In this document: positions 31,705-41,128 of the stretch, one piece after another
Position numbering within the stretch: position 1 is the first letter of the stretch
Layout: each line of letters starts with the position of its first letter
Assembly: GCA_902493855.1 (NCBI GenBank)
Contig: CABUQV010000006.1
Span: 1 to 64,000, forward strand
Reading direction: 5' to 3'
Source: an uncultured Collinsella sp.
Lineage (GTDB): Bacteria; Actinomycetota; Coriobacteriia; Coriobacteriales; Coriobacteriaceae
Length of the DNA stretch: 64,000 nucleotides
Made by a program: the position numbers and the translations under genes
The notes under the pieces: generated by a model
Told to the model about the DNA's origin: nothing
What the model saw: only the letters and a program-made list of their open reading frames with translations
Database searches by the model: none

Positions 31705-34700
31705 ATGGTCTCTCGTATCTACGTGGAGAAGAAACCCGGGTTCGACGTCGAGGCTCAGCAGCTCAAGGGCGAGCTGACCGAAATTCTCGGCATCAAGGGC
31801 ATCGAGGCCCTGAGGATCATCAACCGCTACGACGTCGAGGGCATCGACGAGGAGCTTTTCCGCTCCTGCGTGCCGACCGTCTTTAGCGAGCCCCAGGTCG
31901 ATGTGACCTACGACGAGCTCCCCGCAAGCGATGGCGCCGTCTTTGCCGTCGAATTCCTGCCTGGCCAGTTTGACCAGCGCGCCGACTCCGCCAGCGAGTG
32001 CGTGCAGCTCATCAGCCAGGGCGAGCGCCCCGCCGTGCGCTCCGCCAAGGTCTATATGATCTCGGGCGCTCTGGACGAGGCCGCCATCGATGCCATCAAG
32101 CACTACGTGGTGAACCCCGTCGAGGCGCGCATCGCCTCGCTCGACCTGCCCGAGACGCTGTACATGGAGACCCCCGAGCCCCAGCCCGTCGAGGTGCTCG
32201 ACGGTTTCCGTGAGCTCGACGAGGCCGGCCTTGCCGCCTTTATTTCCGAGCGCGGCCTTGCCATGGACAAGGCGGACATCGCCTTCTGCCAGCAGTACTT
32301 CCGCGATGAGGACCGCGACCCCACCATCACCGAGATCCGCGTGATCGACACCTATTGGTCCGACCACTGCCGCCACACCACCTTCGGCACCGTCCTGGAC
32401 GACGTGACGATCGACGACGCCGTGGTGCAGCAGGCCTTCGACCGCTACATGGAGATGCGCCACGAACTCGGTCGCGACGCCAAGCCCGTCTGTCTCATGG
32501 ACATGGGCACCATCGGCGCCAAGTACCTTAAGAAGACCGGCGTCATGACCGATGTCGACGAGTCCGAGGAGATCAACGCCTGCACCGTCAAGGTGAAGGT
32601 CGATGTCGACGGCGAGGACCAGGACTGGCTGTTCCTGTTTAAGAACGAGACCCACAACCACCCGACCGAGATCGAGCCCTTCGGCGGTGCCGCCACCTGC
32701 GTGGGCGGCGCCATCCGCGACCCGCTCTCGGGCCGCAGCTATGTGTATCAGGCCATGCGCGTCACCGGCGCCGGCGACCCCACCGTCCCGGTCTCCGAGA
32801 CGCTCGAGGGCAAGCTGCCGCAGCGCAAGCTCGTGACCACTGCTGCCGCCGGCTACTCCAGCTACGGCAACCAGATCGGCCTTGCCACCGGTCAGGTCAA
32901 CGAACTCTATCACCCCGGCTACGTCGCCAAGCGCATGGAGGTCGGCGCCGTCGTGGGCGCTACCCCGGCAAACCACGTGCGTCGCGAGTGCCCCGCCCCC
33001 ACCGACAAGATCATCCTGTTGGGCGGCCGCACCGGCCGTGACGGCATCGGCGGTGCCACCGGCTCCTCCAAGACCCAGAACACCGAGTCCATCGAGACCT
33101 CGGGTGCCGAGGTCCAGAAGGGCAACGCCCCTGTCGAGCGCAAGCTGCAGCGCCTGTTCCGCCGCGGCGACGCCTGCCGTCTGATCAAGCGCTGCAACGA
33201 CTTTGGCGCCGGCGGCGTCTCGGTCGCCGTGGGCGAGCTTGCCGACGGCCTGTATGTCGACCTTGATACCGTGACCAAGAAGTACGACGGCCTGGACGGC
33301 ACCGAGCTCGCTATCTCTGAGTCCCAGGAGCGTATGGCCTGTGCCGTCGCCGACGGTGACGTCGAGGAGTTCATGGGCTACGCCGCTGAGGAGAACCTCG
33401 AGGCGACCGTTATCGCCGAGGTTACCGCCGAGCCGCGCATGCGCATGGCCTGGAACGGCGTCGCCATCGTCGACCTGTCCCGCGAGTTCCTCAACTCCAA
33501 CGGCGCACCCAAGCACCAGGTCGCCCACGTGTGCGCCCGTAGCGTGTGGCAGCCCAGCTGGGCCGGCACCACGCTCGCCGAGCGCATGACCTCGCTTGTC
33601 ACCGACCTCAACGTCGCTTCCAACAAGGGCCTTTCCGAGCGCTTCGACTCCACCATCGGCGCCGCGACCGTGCTCATGCCCTTTGGCGGCAAGACGCAGC
33701 TCACCCCCAGCTCGGCCATGGTCGCCAAGTTCCCCGTGGACGGCGAGACCACCACGGCGAGTGCCATGGCATGGGGCTTCAACCCCTATCTGATGGAGGC
33801 CGACCAGTTTGCGGGCGCCTACCTGTCCGTGGTCGAGTCCATCGCCAAGCTCGTGGCTGCCGGCTTTGAGCACAAGCGCGCCTACCTCTCCTTCCAGGAG
33901 TACTTCGAGCGTCTGCGCACCGAGGCAGAGCGCTGGGGCAAGCCCATGGCCGCCGTCCTGGGTGCCCTTATGGCCCAGGTCGACCTGGGTGCCGGCGCCA
34001 TCGGTGGCAAGGATTCCATGAGCGGCTCGTTTGAGGACGAGGCCGGCGAGCTCAACGTTCCGCCGACCCTGATCAGCTTCGCCGTCGCCGTGGGCAAGGC
34101 CGCCCGCGCCGTCTCGCCCGAGTTCAAGGGCCTCACGCACCGCGTCGTCCGCATCGCCCCCGCCACCTATGGCGAGGACTACCGTCCCGACGCCCAGCAG
34201 CTGCTCGCCGCGTTTGACGCTGTCGAGGCGCTCACTGCTACCGGCAACGCCCTGGCCATCTCCACGCCCGGCTACGGCTGCGGCGCCGAGAGCCTCATTA
34301 AGATGTGCGTCGGTAACCAGATCGGTATCGAGCTTGCCGAGGATGTAGACGTGGAGAGCCTCTTCACCCCGCTCTACGGCAGCTTTATCGTCGAGCTCGC
34401 CGAGGATGCCGAGCTGCCCGAGGTCGCCGACGGCGTTGTCGTCGAGCCCCTGGGCACCACCGTCGAGGGCTATGTCATCGACACCGGCTCCGAAGTCATC
34501 GAGCTCGCCGAGCTCCAGGAGGCCTGGGAGAGCGGCATCGAGAGCGTCTTTGCCTACCGCAGCGCCGACGAGACCCCCGAGGTCGAGACCATCGACTTCC
34601 GCGCCAAGAACATCCACGTGTACGCCGGCGCCAAGATCGCCCGCCCGCGCGTGGTTATCCCCGTGTTCCCCGGCAACAACTGCGAGTACGACAGCGCCCG

Positions 34701-35451
34701 TGCCTTCCGTGCCGCCGGTGCTGAGGCCGACACCTTCGTGATCAACAACCTCACGCCCGAGGCCGTCGCCGAGAGCACCCACGAGCTTGCCCGCCGCATC
34801 CGTGCAAGCCAGATCGTTATGATCCCCGGCGGCTTCTCGGGCGGCGACGAGCCCGACGGCTCTGCCAAGTTCATCACGGCGTTCTTCCGCGCTCCCGAGG
34901 TCACCGAGGCAGTCCGCGACCTGCTCAAGGCCCGCGATGGCCTAATGCTGGGCATCTGCAACGGCTTCCAGGCCCTGATCAAGCTCGGCCTGGTGCCCTA
35001 CGGCGACATCGTCGACGCCACGCCCGATGCGCCCACGTTGACGTTCAACACCATCGGTCGCCACCAGAGCCGTCTGGTGCGCACCCGCATCTCGTCCAAC
35101 TTGTCCCCGTGGCTGTCGCAGTGCAGCCTGGACGACCCCTACACCGTCGCCATCAGCCACGGCGAGGGCCGCTTTGTCGCCAATGACGAAGTGCTCGCCC
35201 AGCTGATCGCCAACGGCCAGGTCGCCACGCAGTACGTTGGCGAGGACGGCAAGCCCAGCATGGATCTCTCCGTCAACCCCAATGGCTCCGCACTCGCCAT
35301 CGAGGGCATCACGAGCCCCGACGGCCGCGTCCTGGGCAAGATGGGCCATGCTGAGCGTCGCGGCGACAACCTGTACCGCAACGTGCCCGAGCATGTCCCC
35401 GGCGATAAGTTCATGCCGATCTTTGAGAGCGGCGTGGCCTACTTCGCTTAA
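31705..35451 (+). CDS. purL: Phosphoribosylformylglycinamidine synthase, fused synthase and glutaminase
   Basis: A 1248-residue fused enzyme for the fourth step of purine synthesis, converting FGAR to FGAM with glutamine and ATP. The N-terminal and central parts are PurL: WSDHCRHTTF, HNHPTEIEPFGGAATCVGG, ATGSSKTQNTES, GAGGVSVAVGELADG and GGKDSMSGSFED. The last ~270 residues are the class I glutamine amidotransferase, with the nucleophile cysteine in LGICNGFQAL and a GEGRF segment near a catalytic His. In many Gram-positive bacteria these are separate purL, purQ and purS genes; the fused layout here is the large type. The ATG at 31705 is supported by AGGAA and by the conserved N-terminus. It is a single-gene unit with its own terminator. 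Confidence 0.95.
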   Translation: MVSRIYVEKKPGFDVEAQQLKGELTEILGIKGIEALRIINRYDVEGIDEELFRSCVPTVFSEPQVDVTYDELPASDGAVFAVEFLPGQFDQRADSASECVQLISQGERPAVRSAKVYMISGALDEAAIDAIKHYVVNPVEARIASLDLPETLYMETPEPQPVEVLDGFRELDEAGLAAFISERGLAMDKADIAFCQQYFRDEDRDPTITEIRVIDTYWSDHCRHTTFGTVLDDVTIDDAVVQQAFDRYMEMRHELGRDAKPVCLMDMGTIGAKYLKKTGVMTDVDESEEINACTVKVKVDVDGEDQDWLFLFKNETHNHPTEIEPFGGAATCVGGAIRDPLSGRSYVYQAMRVTGAGDPTVPVSETLEGKLPQRKLVTTAAAGYSSYGNQIGLATGQVNELYHPGYVAKRMEVGAVVGATPANHVRRECPAPTDKIILLGGRTGRDGIGGATGSSKTQNTESIETSGAEVQKGNAPVERKLQRLFRRGDACRLIKRCNDFGAGGVSVAVGELADGLYVDLDTVTKKYDGLDGTELAISESQERMACAVADGDVEEFMGYAAEENLEATVIAEVTAEPRMRMAWNGVAIVDLSREFLNSNGAPKHQVAHVCARSVWQPSWAGTTLAERMTSLVTDLNVASNKGLSERFDSTIGAATVLMPFGGKTQLTPSSAMVAKFPVDGETTTASAMAWGFNPYLMEADQFAGAYLSVVESIAKLVAAGFEHKRAYLSFQEYFERLRTEAERWGKPMAAVLGALMAQVDLGAGAIGGKDSMSGSFEDEAGELNVPPTLISFAVAVGKAARAVSPEFKGLTHRVVRIAPATYGEDYRPDAQQLLAAFDAVEALTATGNALAISTPGYGCGAESLIKMCVGNQIGIELAEDVDVESLFTPLYGSFIVELAEDAELPEVADGVVVEPLGTTVEGYVIDTGSEVIELAELQEAWESGIESVFAYRSADETPEVETIDFRAKNIHVYAGAKIARPRVVIPVFPGNNCEYDSARAFRAAGAEADTFVINNLTPEAVAESTHELARRIRASQIVMIPGGFSGGDEPDGSAKFITAFFRAPEVTEAVRDLLKARDGLMLGICNGFQALIKLGLVPYGDIVDATPDAPTLTFNTIGRHQSRLVRTRISSNLSPWLSQCSLDDPYTVAISHGEGRFVANDEVLAQLIANGQVATQYVGEDGKPSMDLSVNPNGSALAIEGITSPDGRVLGKMGHAERRGDNLYRNVPEHVPGDKFMPIFESGVAYFA

Positions 35452-35488
35452 ACCTTTCCCATCGGGTACAATCCCTTCGGGTAACAAC

Positions 35489-35525
35489 ACCCGCCACCGA
35501 CACATCCGGTGGCGGGTTCTTTTTT
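35489..35525 (+). terminator. Rho-independent terminator after purL
   Basis: ACCCGCCACC (35489-35498) and GGTGGCGGGT (35508-35517) form a perfect 10-bp stem with a 9-nt loop, followed by TCTTTTTTG. Confidence 0.92.
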
Positions 35526-35550
35526 GCTTCGCGCATGTAGGAAGGACATC

Positions 35551-36486
35551 ATGGAAAGCCGCAAGCCGTATCTCGCCACCCTGCCCGGACTCATCCTGGG
35601 CTGTCTTGTTTGCTGTGCACTCTGGGGATCGGCCTTTCCCTGCATCAAGATCGGCTACGCACTCTTTGGTATCCCAGCGCACGATAGCGCTTCGCAGCTG
35701 CTCTTTGCAGGTTTACGCTTTACGCTTGCCGGCGCCCTGGTTATCGTTGGGATGAGCGCGGCCCAACGCCGCCCCCTCATACCGCAAGCGCGCGACATCA
35801 AACCCATCTTTGTCTTGTCGCTCTTCCAGACTATCGGGCAGTACTTCTTTTTCTATCTGGGCCTCTCACGCGCCAGCGCCATGTCGAGCTCCATCATCGA
35901 GGCCAGCGCCAACTTCCTCGCAATCCTCTTTGCCGCCCTGGCATTTCACACCGAGAAGCTCAGTACGGCCAAGGTGCTTGGCTGTGCGCTGGGCTTTGCC
36001 GGCGTCGCGCTCGTCAACCTTTCGGGCGCAGATGGCACCTTTGGCTTCAGGCTCGATGGCGAGGGCTTTATCCTAGCCTCCACTGTCGCGGGTGCTCTTT
36101 CGACCTGCCTGATCGGTATCTTCTCGCGCGAGCACGACGGCGTCTTGCTTGCCGGGTGGCAGTTCTTGGTCGGCGGCCTGGTCCTCACCGCCATCGGCTT
36201 TTTGATGGGTGGCGCGCTCTCCCCCACAGCGATTGTCCCCGCCATCGCGCTCATCATCTACATGGCGCTTATCTCCGCGGTCGCCTACTCGCTGTGGTCG
36301 CGCCTGCTTGCCGTCAACCCCGTCAGCCGCGTCTCTGTCTTTGGATTTATGAACCCCGTCTTTGGTGTGGTGCTGAGCGCGCTGCTGCTCGGCGAGGGCG
36401 CTGGCACGAGCCCCGTTACCGTCATCGTTGCCCTGCTGTTGGTCTGCGGCGGCATCATCATCGTCAACAAACCCAAAAAAGCCTAG
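35551..36486 (+). CDS. EamA/DMT-family transporter
   Basis: A 311-residue membrane protein with ten hydrophobic helices in two EamA repeats, the drug/metabolite transporter fold. The first repeat contains CCALWGSAFPCIKIGYALFG, the second ALISAVAYSLWSRLLAVNPVSR and GFMNPVFGVVLSALLLGEG, both characteristic of the family. It most likely exports amino acids or other small metabolites. GGAAGG lies before the ATG at 35551; an earlier in-frame ATG at 35509 falls in the purL terminator and can be excluded. Confidence 0.88.
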   Translation: MESRKPYLATLPGLILGCLVCCALWGSAFPCIKIGYALFGIPAHDSASQLLFAGLRFTLAGALVIVGMSAAQRRPLIPQARDIKPIFVLSLFQTIGQYFFFYLGLSRASAMSSSIIEASANFLAILFAALAFHTEKLSTAKVLGCALGFAGVALVNLSGADGTFGFRLDGEGFILASTVAGALSTCLIGIFSREHDGVLLAGWQFLVGGLVLTAIGFLMGGALSPTAIVPAIALIIYMALISAVAYSLWSRLLAVNPVSRVSVFGFMNPVFGVVLSALLLGEGAGTSPVTVIVALLLVCGGIIIVNKPKKA

Positions 36487-36633
36487 CGAGCTCACCTTTT
36501 TAGGGAGGGCATTCGCATACTTTAGCTTAATGGAGCACACTGGTTCTCGTTGATTTCGTACCGAGTCGCGGCGGCAGACGCCCGTCTTGCCGCACCGCGC
36601 CTGGGCATTATGGCCGGTGGCCCCCACAAACGC

Positions 36634-36677
36634 AAAAGGGGCGCACGACCATCGCAACGGTCGTGCGCCCCTTTTTT
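36634..36677. terminator. Bidirectional terminator between the EamA and diguanylate cyclase genes
   Basis: AAAAGGGGCGCACGACC (36634-36650) pairs exactly with its complement (36659-36675) around an 8-nt loop, with T-tracts on both strands. It serves the minus-strand cyclase, whose stop begins at 36678, and may also end the EamA transcript. Confidence 0.92.
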
Positions 36678-37820
36678 CTAGCGTATCTGAACGCCGGCTT
36701 TCTTCTTCTCGCGCTTTACGCGGTAGAGCTCCGCATCGGCAGCGCGAAGTAAGTCTTGCCAGGTATCGACACTATCGCCGACCCGCGCGTAACCGATGGA
36801 CATCCGCAACGCATACGGCACCTCGGCACGAGCGAGCTCGTCGTCAATCGCCGAACACAGGTCTATGATGTCCTGTTCCGCCGCTGCCTTTTGGAGCACC
36901 ACGAACTCATCGCCACCATAGCGTGCGATAAAGCCACCAGACGCCGAGCAGACTTCTTTGAGCGCAGCGGATATGACCTGAAGAGCGTGGTCGCCCTCCA
37001 CATGCCCATAGCGATCGTTAATCTGCTTAAAGCCATCAGCGTCCATCATAAGCAGATATACATCTTCGGCCTGATCCACATTTGAAAAGAGCGACAGCAT
37101 ATAGGTCTCAAAACGGTTGCGGTTGTTGAGTCCAGTCAACGGGTCAGTAGAGATCAGTTGCTCCTGATAGACGATATAGAGCAGCAGGATGCTCAGCGTT
37201 ATACCGACGCAAAGGCCCGGTACCGAAAACAAAACCTGGAAGGTACCGCCCACCAGAGCGGGAACCGCAAAAAAGGCGAGGGTGCGATAAATGGCCTTCT
37301 TTTGCAGGCTTTCGACTTTTCGAGCCTGAATAAAGGCATGCAAGGACGTATATATGACGTAGCAGTAGCTCACGATGGGCTGGATCATATAAGCAAAGCC
37401 GCGACGATATACGCCCTGTGCATCGATATAGAACATAGCGTGCGTCCAGTAGCTGGTAAATGCCAGCACGACCACCAATGCTGTTGGCAACGTTAAAAGT
37501 ACCACCCTGTAGGGCGTGGTCAGGAGCCGTGAGCCCTGCATCGTCTCGGAATAGAAAAACCAAATGAGGCACGCGATGGCGAACAGCGAAAACGAGACCG
37601 CGTTGGAAATCCAGTTGGCCGTGATGCCTACAGGAGTGCTTACGCCGTCCGAGAGCGTCCAGATCATATCGAAGAAAATGTAGGCAGCAGACGTGTAGCC
37701 CAGCATGCTAAACAAAAGCTGCTGGGTGCTCGAGAACAGGGAGCGACGGCTTCGTACGGCAAGCCCGATAAGAATAATCATGCACAGCAGGAATATCTCG
37801 ATCTTGAGTGCCTTAATCAC
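36678..37820 (-). CDS. Membrane-bound diguanylate cyclase (GGDEF)
   Basis: A 380-residue protein with about seven hydrophobic helices (residues ~6-230) followed by a GGDEF domain. The active-site motif is intact (ARYGGDEFVVL), with DPLTGLNNRNRF at the domain start and DADGFKQINDRYGHVEGD. No EAL domain and no RxxD inhibitory site are visible, so it should make cyclic di-GMP without the usual product inhibition. The GTG at 37820 follows GGGAGGG by six bases; the long upstream in-frame extension to 38048 has no ribosome site. The 7-helix sensor resembles histidine-kinase-type 7TM input modules, signal unknown. It is followed by a bidirectional terminator. Confidence 0.9.
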   Translation of the reverse strand: MIKALKIEIFLLCMIILIGLAVRSRRSLFSSTQQLLFSMLGYTSAAYIFFDMIWTLSDGVSTPVGITANWISNAVSFSLFAIACLIWFFYSETMQGSRLLTTPYRVVLLTLPTALVVVLAFTSYWTHAMFYIDAQGVYRRGFAYMIQPIVSYCYVIYTSLHAFIQARKVESLQKKAIYRTLAFFAVPALVGGTFQVLFSVPGLCVGITLSILLLYIVYQEQLISTDPLTGLNNRNRFETYMLSLFSNVDQAEDVYLLMMDADGFKQINDRYGHVEGDHALQVISAALKEVCSASGGFIARYGGDEFVVLQKAAAEQDIIDLCSAIDDELARAEVPYALRMSIGYARVGDSVDTWQDLLRAADAELYRVKREKKKAGVQIR

Positions 37821-37921
37821 TAGACGCCCTCCCTTCAATATCCAAGTGGCCAGAATCGCCCGAGTCGCGCCCAGGCGCCAAACACCCCTTTCTCCGCAGG
37901 GGTAAAGGGAATCATAGCAGA

Positions 37922-37961
37922 GCGCCCGAACGTCACTGCAGAACAGCCACCGTTCGGGCGC
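37922..37961 (-). terminator. Stem-loop after the KdgT-type permease gene
   Basis: GCGCCCGAACG (37922-37932) pairs with its complement (37951-37961) around an 18-nt loop, 50 bases past the permease stop. There is no clear U tract, so termination may be inefficient. Confidence 0.55.
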
Positions 37962-38010
37962 CCATACGGCGCGAATTGCACACGCCGGCTTGATTGACTC
38001 GCGTCGACGA

Positions 38011-39033
38011 TTACTCGCCGTCGATGTCGGTCGCGACGGCCTCCTCAATAGCCTCGACGCCTTCGACCGACAGATCCTCTTCGCCGTGGCAGAACTTCTT
38101 ATCGACCCAGCCGGTCAGAATCGGGGCCATGATTGCCGTGATGATGACGGCGGTGGCGATCTGCGCATACGCGGTGGGCGCAAGCTCGGCATAGCGTGGC
38201 GCGACCTCGGCAAGAGCAACCGGCGTGGTCATAGCCGTGCCGGCGATGGTGGAGCAGGCAACGGCGGCCTTGCCGTTGCCGCCGCACAAGCGCTCGAAGG
38301 CAAAGGTGATGGGGCCAACGATAAAGAGGGTGATGAGGCCCAGCAGGATGCCCGAGATACCGCCGGTGATAAAGCTCGACAGGCTCATGGACGCACCGAG
38401 TTGAAATCCGATGACAGCGATCGCGGGATTGGCGCCGGGGACCAGCAGGTTCTTGATAAACGGGAACAAGTTGCCCAGGACCATGCCGATAACAAGCGGC
38501 AGGATGGATCCGATGATGGTGCCGACGGGGATATTGGCGAGACCCGAGACACCGAGGATGATCATCGTGACGGCGGGGCCGGCCGTAAAGAACAGGATAC
38601 CGACAGCGCCCTGCTCGGACTCATCGCCGAACTCGCCCATGATGCCCGTATAGAGTGCCATGTTGCAAAACGTAATGCCGCCGATGATAGACACGGAGCT
38701 CAGACCCAGGAAGTTGTCGTTAAAGAAATATGCCACTCCTAGGCCGAGAGTCGCTGCGACGACCAGCTTGGGAATTAGTACGACGATGCCGGTCTTGATG
38801 GCGCCCGGCGTGGACTTAAAGCTGATGCCGGCGCCCACAAACAGCAGAATCGCGGCGACGATGGTATTGGAGCCACCGCGGCAGGCAGCCGTAAAGAAGC
38901 CGCCGATCTCAAAAACCTGCGGGCAGAAGGTGTTGAGCAAAAGACCGACGATCATCGGATAGATCATGATGTCGCCCGGGATGCGCGGGACCTTGAATTT
39001 CTTTTGCTCGTTGGCGGTTGCTTCCTGTGCCAT
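38011..39033 (-). CDS. kdgT: 2-keto-3-deoxygluconate permease
   Basis: A 340-residue membrane protein of the KdgT family with about ten hydrophobic helices. It begins with FKVPRIPGDIMIYPMIVGLLLNTFCP, typical of the family, and contains GGSNTIVAAILLFVGAGISFK and GNGKAAVACSTIAGTAMTTPVALAE. KdgT symporters import 2-keto-3-deoxygluconate, a product of pectin and uronic-acid breakdown, with protons. The C-terminus is an acidic tail (GVEAIEEAVATDIDGE). The ATG at 39033 follows GGGGG; no KDG kinase or aldolase is nearby, so the true substrate may be another small acid. Confidence 0.87.
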   Translation of the reverse strand: MAQEATANEQKKFKVPRIPGDIMIYPMIVGLLLNTFCPQVFEIGGFFTAACRGGSNTIVAAILLFVGAGISFKSTPGAIKTGIVVLIPKLVVAATLGLGVAYFFNDNFLGLSSVSIIGGITFCNMALYTGIMGEFGDESEQGAVGILFFTAGPAVTMIILGVSGLANIPVGTIIGSILPLVIGMVLGNLFPFIKNLLVPGANPAIAVIGFQLGASMSLSSFITGGISGILLGLITLFIVGPITFAFERLCGGNGKAAVACSTIAGTAMTTPVALAEVAPRYAELAPTAYAQIATAVIITAIMAPILTGWVDKKFCHGEEDLSVEGVEAIEEAVATDIDGE

Positions 39034-39183
39034 GAAACCCCCATTTCCGCTGACGGGGTACAAAAGCCCACGTCACGCTTTGCTACAGTAAAGTTTGACC
39101 ATGGTACCAGAAGAAATAGACCAGCTCGGTGAAAAATTCTACAAGTTGGGATGGAACGAGATTCGGCGCCCGCGACGCCAGCC

Positions 39184-39507
39184 CTATATAAGGCTCAAGA
39201 CGATATAGAGCACGATGCCCGAGACGCAGCACCACAGCATCGATTTTGTCTTGACCGCCACGGCCACGACGCCGGCGGCCGCAATCCAGGGAACCAAGGC
39301 AGGCCAGAATCCCGCGTCGAACGCGCCGGGGTTCACCAAGTCGTTGGCGACCAGCGCGGCAAAGGCAGCGGGCGGGATATAGCCCAGGGCCTCGGTAATG
39401 CGGGGCGACAGGGCCCGCCCGCGCAAGGCGAACGCCGGCGCGATGCGAAAGGACGCGATAGCAGCCCACGACGACAGCCACAGAACCAAGAACTCGTTAA
39501 CGGGCAT
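39184..39507 (-). CDS. azlD: AzlD-type branched-chain amino-acid export subunit
   Basis: A 107-residue membrane protein with about three to four hydrophobic helices. The segment SFRIAPAFALRGRALSPRITEALGYIPPAAFAALVAND is the AzlD family core. It works with AzlC to export branched-chain amino acids or analogues. Its ATG at 39507 overlaps the end of azlC by 11 bases (ATGCCCGTTAA), so translation is coupled. The frame continues upstream without a stop, but that extension is a shadow of azlC. Confidence 0.88.
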   Translation of the reverse strand: MPVNEFLVLWLSSWAAIASFRIAPAFALRGRALSPRITEALGYIPPAAFAALVANDLVNPGAFDAGFWPALVPWIAAAGVVAVAVKTKSMLWCCVSGIVLYIVLSLI

Positions 39508-40189
39508 CGCGGGCACCTCTTCCGTCAAATACAGCATCGCACGCCAGCGCAATGGCAATGCCGACCACGACGCTTGCCGGCACGGCAATATTCGTGAGGC
39601 CCAAGAACTTGCATACGGCGACGGACACCGCGCCCGAAACCGCTGCGACAACGTTGCCGCGCGACAGTCGCTGCGAAAAGAGCAGGCAGATAAAGAGCGA
39701 TGTGCAGACAAAGCCCGCAATAGCGGTGGGGACATCGACAACAGTGCCGACAACGGCGCCCATCGTGCACGAAACGCCCCATGTCGCGATGAGGATCGCG
39801 TTGAGCACAAAGGACTCGCGCGGGCCCCAATCCTCCCCTTCAACCAACTTGGCAAGCGAGATGCCATATGCCTCCTCGGTAAGTGTCGCGGCAACAGCCA
39901 GCGTCTGACGCTTCGAGGCACCCCTCAGATGCGGCGCGATCGATGCCGAGTAAAGCGCAAAACGCGAGGAGATGGCGGCAACGCTCGCGATAATCGAAGG
40001 TGCCGGTACACCCGCCAGCCAAAGATTGCAGATCATAAACTGGCCGCTGCCCGTCACAAACGTGCTGCTCAGAGCAAAAACCATCCAGGGTTCCATTCCC
40101 GTCTGCCCCATGATCATTCCGCACGGCGCGCCTATTGCAACATAGGTAAGCATCACTGGCCAGACGGTTCTAACGATTTTGAGCACCAT
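39497..40189 (-). CDS. azlC: AzlC-type branched-chain amino-acid permease
   Basis: A 230-residue membrane protein with about seven hydrophobic helices. TYVAIGAPCGMIMGQTG, GSGQFMICNLW and SSRFALYSASIAPHLRGASKRQ are characteristic of AzlC exporters, followed by TEEAYGIS. The ATG at 40189 (MVLKIVRTVW) matches the family N-terminus; AGGATGAGAAG lies upstream. No Lrp-type regulator is adjacent, unlike B. subtilis azlBCD. Confidence 0.9.
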   Translation of the reverse strand: MVLKIVRTVWPVMLTYVAIGAPCGMIMGQTGMEPWMVFALSSTFVTGSGQFMICNLWLAGVPAPSIIASVAAISSRFALYSASIAPHLRGASKRQTLAVAATLTEEAYGISLAKLVEGEDWGPRESFVLNAILIATWGVSCTMGAVVGTVVDVPTAIAGFVCTSLFICLLFSQRLSRGNVVAAVSGAVSVAVCKFLGLTNIAVPASVVVGIAIALACDAVFDGRGARDAR

Positions 40190-40315
40190 ACGCTTCTCAT
40201 CCTGACAAGGTCTCCGAGCCGCATGTAGCGACACGGCAGAATCATCATCCGACAGCAACCGAGTTCACCTACAATTGCCACCGGATCGAAAGACACAACT
40301 TTTTAGGAAGTCATT

Positions 40316-41128
40316 ATGACAGCTATCGATCGAGACCGGGCGCGCGCGGCCTTCAAAAGCTACACCGATGCCTACGACGCCACCAACCCACGCATCGCGC
40401 TCAAAATCGAGCATACGTACCACGTGGCCGAGGCGTGCGATGCCGTAGCGCGCGAGCAGGGCTGGTCGTCAGAAGATATTGACCTGGCATGGCTTTGCGG
40501 CCTGCTACACGATATGGGCCGCTTTGAGCAGCTGCGACGCTGGGACACCTTTAAGGACGCCGAGAGCATGAGCCATGCGGCGCTGGGCATCGAGGTCCTC
40601 TTTGGCGAGAATCCCGCCGATGCACCCGCCGTAACGAGCATCCGCGACTTTATCGATGACCCGGCAGAAGATGAGCTCATCCGAGCGAGCATTGCCTATC
40701 ACAGCGATTTCCGCCTACCCGCGCGGCTCGACGTGCGCACGCGGAGCTTCTGCGATATCGTGCGCGATGGTGACAAGATGGACATTATGCGCACCATCGC
40801 CGACAGCACCGTCGACACTATCCTCAAGGTGGACGAGAAGACGTTTCTCGGCAGCCGTTTCTCGTCGCCGACACTTGCCGCCTTTGACGAGCACCGCTGC
40901 GTCGCACGCGATGAGCGCGATGAGCCCGCCGACTTCTTGGTGGGGCTTATCTGCTTTATGTTTGAGCTCGTCTATCCGGCAAGCCGTGCGCTGGCGCGCG
41001 AACAGGGTGATATCCACCGCCTGCTCGACGCGCCCTTTGGCATTACACAGCCCTTTACCGACCCCGCCACGCAGGCAACCTGGAGCCGCCTAAAGGACGA
41101 GATGCGCGACTGGCTGGCGCGCGCCTAG
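40316..41128 (+). CDS. HD-domain phosphohydrolase
   Basis: A 270-residue protein with a metal-dependent HD phosphohydrolase core: KIEHTYHVAEAC, then LCGLLHDMGRFEQ with the His-Asp pair near residue 66, followed by SHAALGIEVL, IAYHSDFRL and RDGDKMDIMRTI. HD enzymes of this group hydrolyse nucleotides or other phosphate esters; the substrate is not apparent. AGGA precedes the ATG by about eight bases. Its last four bases overlap the end of the convergent etfA gene. Confidence 0.82.
   Translation: MTAIDRDRARAAFKSYTDAYDATNPRIALKIEHTYHVAEACDAVAREQGWSSEDIDLAWLCGLLHDMGRFEQLRRWDTFKDAESMSHAALGIEVLFGENPADAPAVTSIRDFIDDPAEDELIRASIAYHSDFRLPARLDVRTRSFCDIVRDGDKMDIMRTIADSTVDTILKVDEKTFLGSRFSSPTLAAFDEHRCVARDERDEPADFLVGLICFMFELVYPASRALAREQGDIHRLLDAPFGITQPFTDPATQATWSRLKDEMRDWLARA

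Noticed and set aside
31687..34782. 1031-codon open frame on the minus strand inside purL
   Set aside because: It is the GC-driven antisense shadow of purL: Gly/Ala/Val/Leu-rich with no motifs or ribosome site.
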